From NCBI RefSeq assembly GCF_019635455.1, contig NZ_JAHBZJ010000012.1:1-64000 (forward strand): a stretch of DNA of 64,000 nt. The letters run 5' to 3'. Positions 59,970 through 64,000 of the stretch are shown piece after piece. Under the pieces are notes generated by a model that was not told the origin of the DNA, made no database searches, and saw only the letters and a list, made by a program, of their open reading frames with translations. Each line of letters starts with the position of its first letter. The stretch's first letter is position 1. The position numbers were made by a program, and so were the translations under genes. The DNA is from Sphingomonas sp. (GTDB lineage: Bacteria; Pseudomonadota; Alphaproteobacteria; Sphingomonadales; Sphingomonadaceae).

Positions 59970-61748
59970 ATGGCTGCACCCGTCCTGTCCTATGAAAAGC
60001 TTGGCCTGATCCAGGGATCCGGCTGGCTGTTCCGCGATCTCGACATCCATATTGGCGCGCGCGACCGGCTGGCGCTGATCGGGCGCAACGGCGCGGGCAA
60101 GACGACGCTGCTGCGGCTGATCGCCGGACAGGTCGATCCGGACGAGGGGCGTCGCACGATTCAGCCCGGCACGCGCGTCGTGCTGCTGGAGCAGGAGCCG
60201 CGCATGACCGACTGCGTCACGCTGATGGACTATGTCCTGTCGGGTGACGACGCGCCGGAGCGGCACGCGGCGGAGGCGATCGCCGACCAGTTGGGCATCG
60301 ACCTCGCGCGCGAGGCAGCGACCGCGTCGGGGGGCGAGCGGCGGCGGGCAGGCATCGCGCGCGCGCTGGCGATGGACCCGGACGTGCTGCTGCTCGATGA
60401 ACCGACCAACCATCTCGATATCGCCGCGATCGAATGGCTGGAGGACTGGCTCGGCCGCTACACCGGCGCGTTCATCGTCATCAGCCACGATCGGACCTTT
60501 CTCACCCGGCTGACCCGCCAGACGCTGTGGCTCGATCGCGGGGCGATCCGCCGCGCCGAAGTCGGCTTTGGCGGGTTCGATGCCTGGACCGAACAGGTCT
60601 ATGCGGAGGAGGCGCGCAACGCCGCGCGACTCGACGCCAAGCTGAAGATCGAGGAGCATTGGCTCCAGCGCGGGGTGACCGGGCGCCGACGGCGCAACCA
60701 GGGGCGGCTGGAAAAGCTGCGCGAGATGCGCGCCGCACGCGCGGCGATGCAGGGGCCGCAGGGGGCCGCCGCGCTCGCCACCGCGTCGGACGACGTGCAG
60801 ACCCGGGTGGTCATCGACGCCAGGCATGTCAGCAAATCCTATGGCGACCGCACGATCATCCGCGACCTGACGCTGCGCGTGACGAAGGGGGATCGCATCG
60901 GCATTGTCGGCGCCAACGGGGCGGGCAAATCGACGCTGCTCAAGCTGCTGACCGGCGAGATCACGCCCGACAGCGGCGAGGTGCGGCTGGCGAAGACGCT
61001 GAACGGCGTCATCATCGATCAGCAGCGCAGCCTGATGGCGCCGGACAGGACCGTGCGCGACGTGCTGGCCGAGGGGGGCGACTGGATCGACGTGCTCGGC
61101 GTCAAGAAGCACATCCATGGCTATCTCAAGGAGTTCCTGTTCGACCCCGCGCTCGCCGAGGCGAAGGTCGGGACGCTGTCGGGCGGTGAGCGTTCGCGCC
61201 TGCTGCTGGCGCGCGAATTCGCGCGCGCGTCGAACCTGCTGGTGCTGGACGAGCCGACCAACGATCTCGACCTGGAGACGCTCGACCTGTTGCAGGAGGT
61301 GATCGCCGATTACGACGGCACCGTGCTGATCGTCAGCCACGATCGCGACTTTCTCGACCGCACGGTGACGGTGACGCTGGGCCTTGACGGGTCGGGCAGT
61401 GTGGACGTCGTCGTCGGCGGCTATGCCGACTGGGAAGCGAAGCGCCGCGTGCGGCCCGAGGCGAAGAAGGCCGCGAAGTCCGCCCCCGCCGTCGCGGATC
61501 AGCCAAAGGTCCGTACCAAGCTCAGCTACAAGGACCAGCGCGACTATGATCTGCTGCCGGCGCGGATCGAGGAACTGGACGCCGCGATCGACCGTGACGA
61601 GGCGGCGCTGGCGGACCCGGACCTCTATGCGAAAAACCCCGCGAAGTTCGATGCGCTGATGGCCGCGATCGCCACGGCGCGCGAGGAAAAGGACGCGGCG
61701 GAACTGCGTTGGCTGGAACTGGCCGAAATGGCCGAGGCGCTGGGCTGA
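59970..61748 (+). CDS. ABC-F family ATPase (Uup-like)
   Basis: A 592-residue soluble protein with two ABC domains. Domain 1: Walker A GRNGAGKTT, signature SGGERRR, Walker B LLLDEPTNHLD. Domain 2: GANGAGKST, LSGGERSRL, LVLDEPTNDLD. A charged linker and a C-terminal coiled coil (YDLLPARIEELDAAIDRDEA) fit the Uup branch. ABC-F proteins act on ribosomes or DNA rather than transport. It is divergent from the PepSY gene. Confidence 0.93.
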   Translation: MAAPVLSYEKLGLIQGSGWLFRDLDIHIGARDRLALIGRNGAGKTTLLRLIAGQVDPDEGRRTIQPGTRVVLLEQEPRMTDCVTLMDYVLSGDDAPERHAAEAIADQLGIDLAREAATASGGERRRAGIARALAMDPDVLLLDEPTNHLDIAAIEWLEDWLGRYTGAFIVISHDRTFLTRLTRQTLWLDRGAIRRAEVGFGGFDAWTEQVYAEEARNAARLDAKLKIEEHWLQRGVTGRRRRNQGRLEKLREMRAARAAMQGPQGAAALATASDDVQTRVVIDARHVSKSYGDRTIIRDLTLRVTKGDRIGIVGANGAGKSTLLKLLTGEITPDSGEVRLAKTLNGVIIDQQRSLMAPDRTVRDVLAEGGDWIDVLGVKKHIHGYLKEFLFDPALAEAKVGTLSGGERSRLLLAREFARASNLLVLDEPTNDLDLETLDLLQEVIADYDGTVLIVSHDRDFLDRTVTVTLGLDGSGSVDVVVGGYADWEAKRRVRPEAKKAAKSAPAVADQPKVRTKLSYKDQRDYDLLPARIEELDAAIDRDEAALADPDLYAKNPAKFDALMAAIATAREEKDAAELRWLELAEMAEALG

Positions 61749-61752
61749 TCGG

Positions 61753-62643
61753 TCAGCCGGGGACGACCACCTCGATCGCGCGTTCGGCGACCTTTACCGT
61801 CACCGGCACCCGCGCCAGCACCTCGCCGTCGATCGAGATGCGGTGACGGGGGCGCGTGTCGAGCTCCAGTCGCGCACCGCGAAATTCCTCGACCGTCTTC
61901 TCGCGGCTGCGCAGGCGAAAGAACCGCGCGTACCAGTCCCAGGCAAGCCGCCAGCGATTGCGCCCGGTCACCACCTGAATCATCATGTCGCCGCTCTGCA
62001 CCGACGCGTCGTCGCTCATCACCACCCCGCCATGATAGCGACCGTTGAGGATGCGAACCTCGCTCGCCCATAATTTATGGGTGCCGCGCCCGTCGGTGAC
62101 GACCGCGCGGAACGGGCGGAAGCGAACGAAGCACCAGACCGCCCAGGTGAGATATCCGGCCCGGCCGAGATAGCGTTTCAGATTGTGCGGCACGCTCTCC
62201 CCGATCATCGGCGACAGGCCCATGGCGGCGGCGTTGGCGAAATAATCGTCGTCGATCATGCCCAGGTCCACGCGCGCGGTATGCCCCTTCACGATCGCCT
62301 CGACCGCCCCGTCCAGATCGAGCGGCAGGCCCAGCGTGCGCGCGAAACTGTTCGCGGTGCCAAAGGGGAGCACCGCGAACACCGTGTCCTTTCCCACCAC
62401 ATCATCGACCACGCCCGACAGCGTGCCGTCGCCGCCGCCGACGATCACCATCGGCGTGCCGGCGCGAACCGCGTCGCGGATCGTGTCGTTCAGGCGCGCG
62501 GGGTCGCGCACCGGATGGGCGGCGCGCAGATGGACGCCGGCCGCCTCCAGCTTGCGCTTCGCCTGGTCGAACAGGTCGGCACCGCGGCGCGAGCGGGCGT
62601 TGACGATCAGGACCGCCTCACGCGGCGCGGGGTTCGTTGCCAT
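61753..62643 (-). CDS. Diacylglycerol-kinase-family lipid kinase
   Basis: A 296-residue protein with the DAGK catalytic motif MVIVGGGDGTLSGVVDDVVG, an N-terminal AVLIVNARSRRGADLF, and VLPFGTANSFARTLGLPL. These enzymes phosphorylate diacylglycerol or sphingoid/ceramide-like lipids, the latter plausible in a sphingolipid-making sphingomonad. The start at 62643 (MATNPAP) is chosen over upstream in-frame codons. It is 3 bases from the convergent ABC-F stop and downstream of a kinase gene. Confidence 0.9.
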   Translation of the reverse strand: MATNPAPREAVLIVNARSRRGADLFDQAKRKLEAAGVHLRAAHPVRDPARLNDTIRDAVRAGTPMVIVGGGDGTLSGVVDDVVGKDTVFAVLPFGTANSFARTLGLPLDLDGAVEAIVKGHTARVDLGMIDDDYFANAAAMGLSPMIGESVPHNLKRYLGRAGYLTWAVWCFVRFRPFRAVVTDGRGTHKLWASEVRILNGRYHGGVVMSDDASVQSGDMMIQVVTGRNRWRLAWDWYARFFRLRSREKTVEEFRGARLELDTRPRHRISIDGEVLARVPVTVKVAERAIEVVVPG

Positions 62644-62678
62644 GACGCAACAACGGCCGAAACGCGCCCCGGGTCCGT

Positions 62679-63692
62679 TCAATTGTCCAGGTTCAGCACC
62701 GCGACGGTTCCCCGCGTGCCGCTGTCGATCACCAACGTGCCGCCGGCCTGTCGCGCAAAGGCATCGACCAGCCTCTTGCCCAGCCCGCCTGCGCGCCCCT
62801 CGGCCAGCGTTTCGGGCGACATGCCGACGCCGTCATCGATCACGCTCAGGCGATAGCCGTCGGGCGTGCGCGTGAATTGCGCGGTGATCGTCCCCACGTC
62901 GCGCCCCGGAAAGGCGTGCTTCGCCGCATTGGTCGCCAGTTCGTTCAGCACCAGGCCGATCGCGACCGCCCGGTCGCGGGGCAGGGCGACATGTTCGGAC
63001 ACGCACTCCAGCGCGATCGCCGCGCGCAGCGACAGCGCATCGGCCAGCGCCGCGCACAATTCGCTGAGGTAGATCGCCATATCGACGGTGCCGGGCGCGT
63101 CGCTCCCGGCATAAAGGTGGCGATGCGCGCGGGCGATGCTTTCGACCCGGTTGAGCGCGGCCCCCAGCGCCTCCACCGTCGCCGGATCGTCCGACCGCCG
63201 CCGTTGCAGGTCGAGCATCCCGGTCACCAGCATGAAATTGTTCTTCACCCGGTGTTCGAATTCCTGAAGATACAGGTCGCGCTGCGCAATCTCGCGATCG
63301 CGTTCCTGCGTCGCGTTGCGGACCGCCAGGCGGAACAGCTCGGCCAGCCCGACGATCAGCGCATAGGCGATGGCGTTGACGATGAGGCGCGGGAGATCCG
63401 CCGGATCGGCAAAGGTGAAGCTGCCATAGACGGGAAGCGAGAAATACCAGGCGTAGAGCACCGTTGCGACCGCGGCCACCGCGCCCGCCTTCCACCGCGC
63501 GAACAGGGTGGCGATCATCACCAGCGGATAGCCGACCGCGAACGGCCCGGCGCCGAATGAAAATGCGTCGATCAGCGCCCGGATCATCGTCGCCGCGCCC
63601 GCGCACAGCAGCCCGAACCCGATCTGCGTCGCCCAGGGCGACGGCATCGGCGCGAGCCGGTCGGGAAGGTCGAGTTCGCCAAGCCGTATCAT
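62679..63692 (-). CDS. Membrane histidine kinase, HisKA_2 type
   Basis: A 337-residue kinase. About four hydrophobic segments (DUF4118-like) at residues 20-125 precede a HisKA_2 domain with QEFEHRVKNNFMLVTG, the phospho-His, and an ATPase with LVLNELATNAAKHAF and IDDGVGMSPE. HisKA_2 kinases in alphaproteobacteria often feed the general stress response through PhyR. The start at 63692 or the GTG at 63695. A partner regulator is not adjacent. It overlaps the extended lipid kinase frame but not its likely start. Confidence 0.88.
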   Translation of the reverse strand: MIRLGELDLPDRLAPMPSPWATQIGFGLLCAGAATMIRALIDAFSFGAGPFAVGYPLVMIATLFARWKAGAVAAVATVLYAWYFSLPVYGSFTFADPADLPRLIVNAIAYALIVGLAELFRLAVRNATQERDREIAQRDLYLQEFEHRVKNNFMLVTGMLDLQRRRSDDPATVEALGAALNRVESIARAHRHLYAGSDAPGTVDMAIYLSELCAALADALSLRAAIALECVSEHVALPRDRAVAIGLVLNELATNAAKHAFPGRDVGTITAQFTRTPDGYRLSVIDDGVGMSPETLAEGRAGGLGKRLVDAFARQAGGTLVIDSGTRGTVAVLNLDN

Positions 63693-63791
63693 CACCGTAA
63701 CGTGACCGGGATTCGGTATGGGAAGTCAAGGACCAGAACGGGTTAATTGATTTCGATCAGGATCATTTTGCTGGCGATCCGGATCGTCGCG

Positions 63792-64000
63792 TCAATACAA
63801 CAGGGGGCGCGCGTCGATCTCGCGGAACAGCGGCAGGTCCAGCGTCGATTCCGCCGCCCAGCCGACATGATAATGGTCCTCGTAGAACAGGCGCTCGGTG
63901 CCGCCGTCCCATTTCCAGTTGGTCCGCACGATCAGCCGCCGGCCGAACGGCAGCCGGGCGAGCAGGCCACCGGTCCCCGCCCGGTACGCGCTCGCGCCCT
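63792..64000 (-). CDS. Hypothetical protein (partial, N-terminus outside window)
   Basis: The last 68 residues of a protein whose start lies beyond the right edge. The visible tail reads LLARLPFGRRLIVRTNWKWD, then GTERLFYEDHYHVGWAAEST, LDLPLFREIDARPLLY and a stop TGA at 63792-63794. It is aromatic and charged and looks soluble. No family recognised. Confidence 0.55.
   Translation of the reverse strand, partial: GASAYRAGTGGLLARLPFGRRLIVRTNWKWDGGTERLFYEDHYHVGWAAESTLDLPLFREIDARPLLY

Overview
This window is GC-rich chromosomal DNA from an alphaproteobacterium. The gene set and gene order fit the Sphingomonadales (Sphingomonas-like): a dnaN-recF-gyrB replication/repair block, hflK-hflC-degP, argG, an EcfG-type stress promoter, a Coq4-family protein and abundant GTG starts. 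No rRNA, tRNA or CRISPR array was seen.

Layout. 1-2375 is an accessory stretch between the left edge and gyrB. It holds the N-terminal part of a DUF262 (GmrS-like) defence protein that runs off the window, two damaged small genes, and three 21-bp tandem repeats placed 14 bp beyond the gyrB stop codon. The repeats resemble the transposase-binding ends of a Tn7/Tn5053-type element or the arm sites of an integrase. 2376-9730 (minus) carries gyrB, a GNAT-nitrilase fusion, recF, a coq4-like gene and dnaN. 9876-19381 holds mixed envelope and metabolism genes: an outer-membrane barrel, a histidine phosphatase, rlmN, an alpha/beta hydrolase, PhzF, a TauE/SafE permease, a cytochrome b plus molybdopterin oxidoreductase pair, cyclopropane fatty acid synthase and an EF-hand protein. 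19425-24161 has a DUF1801 protein, a MATE exporter, argG, a DUF4268 nuclease-like gene overlapping argG, and a lipoprotein.

24188-29717 is a surface-glycan type cluster: a family 2 glycosyltransferase divergent from a methyltransferase and two large polytopic membrane proteins, one resembling GT-C oligosaccharyltransferases. 29755-34335 (minus) holds a FemAB-like acyltransferase and an sseA-metC-mscS operon joined by 4-bp overlaps. 34408-38932 holds queF and a GT4-like/GH130 pair that probably makes or turns over a mannose-containing carbohydrate. 39025-47111 has a serine hydrolase, a HerA-like ATPase with a Shine-Dalgarno-sequestering hairpin, the hflK-hflC-degP quality-control operon, an Mrp-type Fe-S carrier and a CoA-binding protein.

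47076-49080 holds tryptophan 2,3-dioxygenase with a divergent class V PLP enzyme, probably the kynureninase step. 49228-56872 has an orphan protein of unknown family, an SLC13 permease, dapD with a HAD nucleotidase, a subtilase autotransporter and a luciferase-like monooxygenase. 56938-64000 has two tiny proteins (one behind a textbook EcfG promoter), a PepSY/response regulator/histidine kinase unit, an Uup-like ABC-F ATPase, a diacylglycerol-kinase-like enzyme, a second histidine kinase of the HisKA_2 type, and a partial gene at the right edge.

The most unusual material is the island beside gyrB. Next are the non-coding signals: the EcfG promoter, the SD-sequestering hairpin and several palindromes near start codons.
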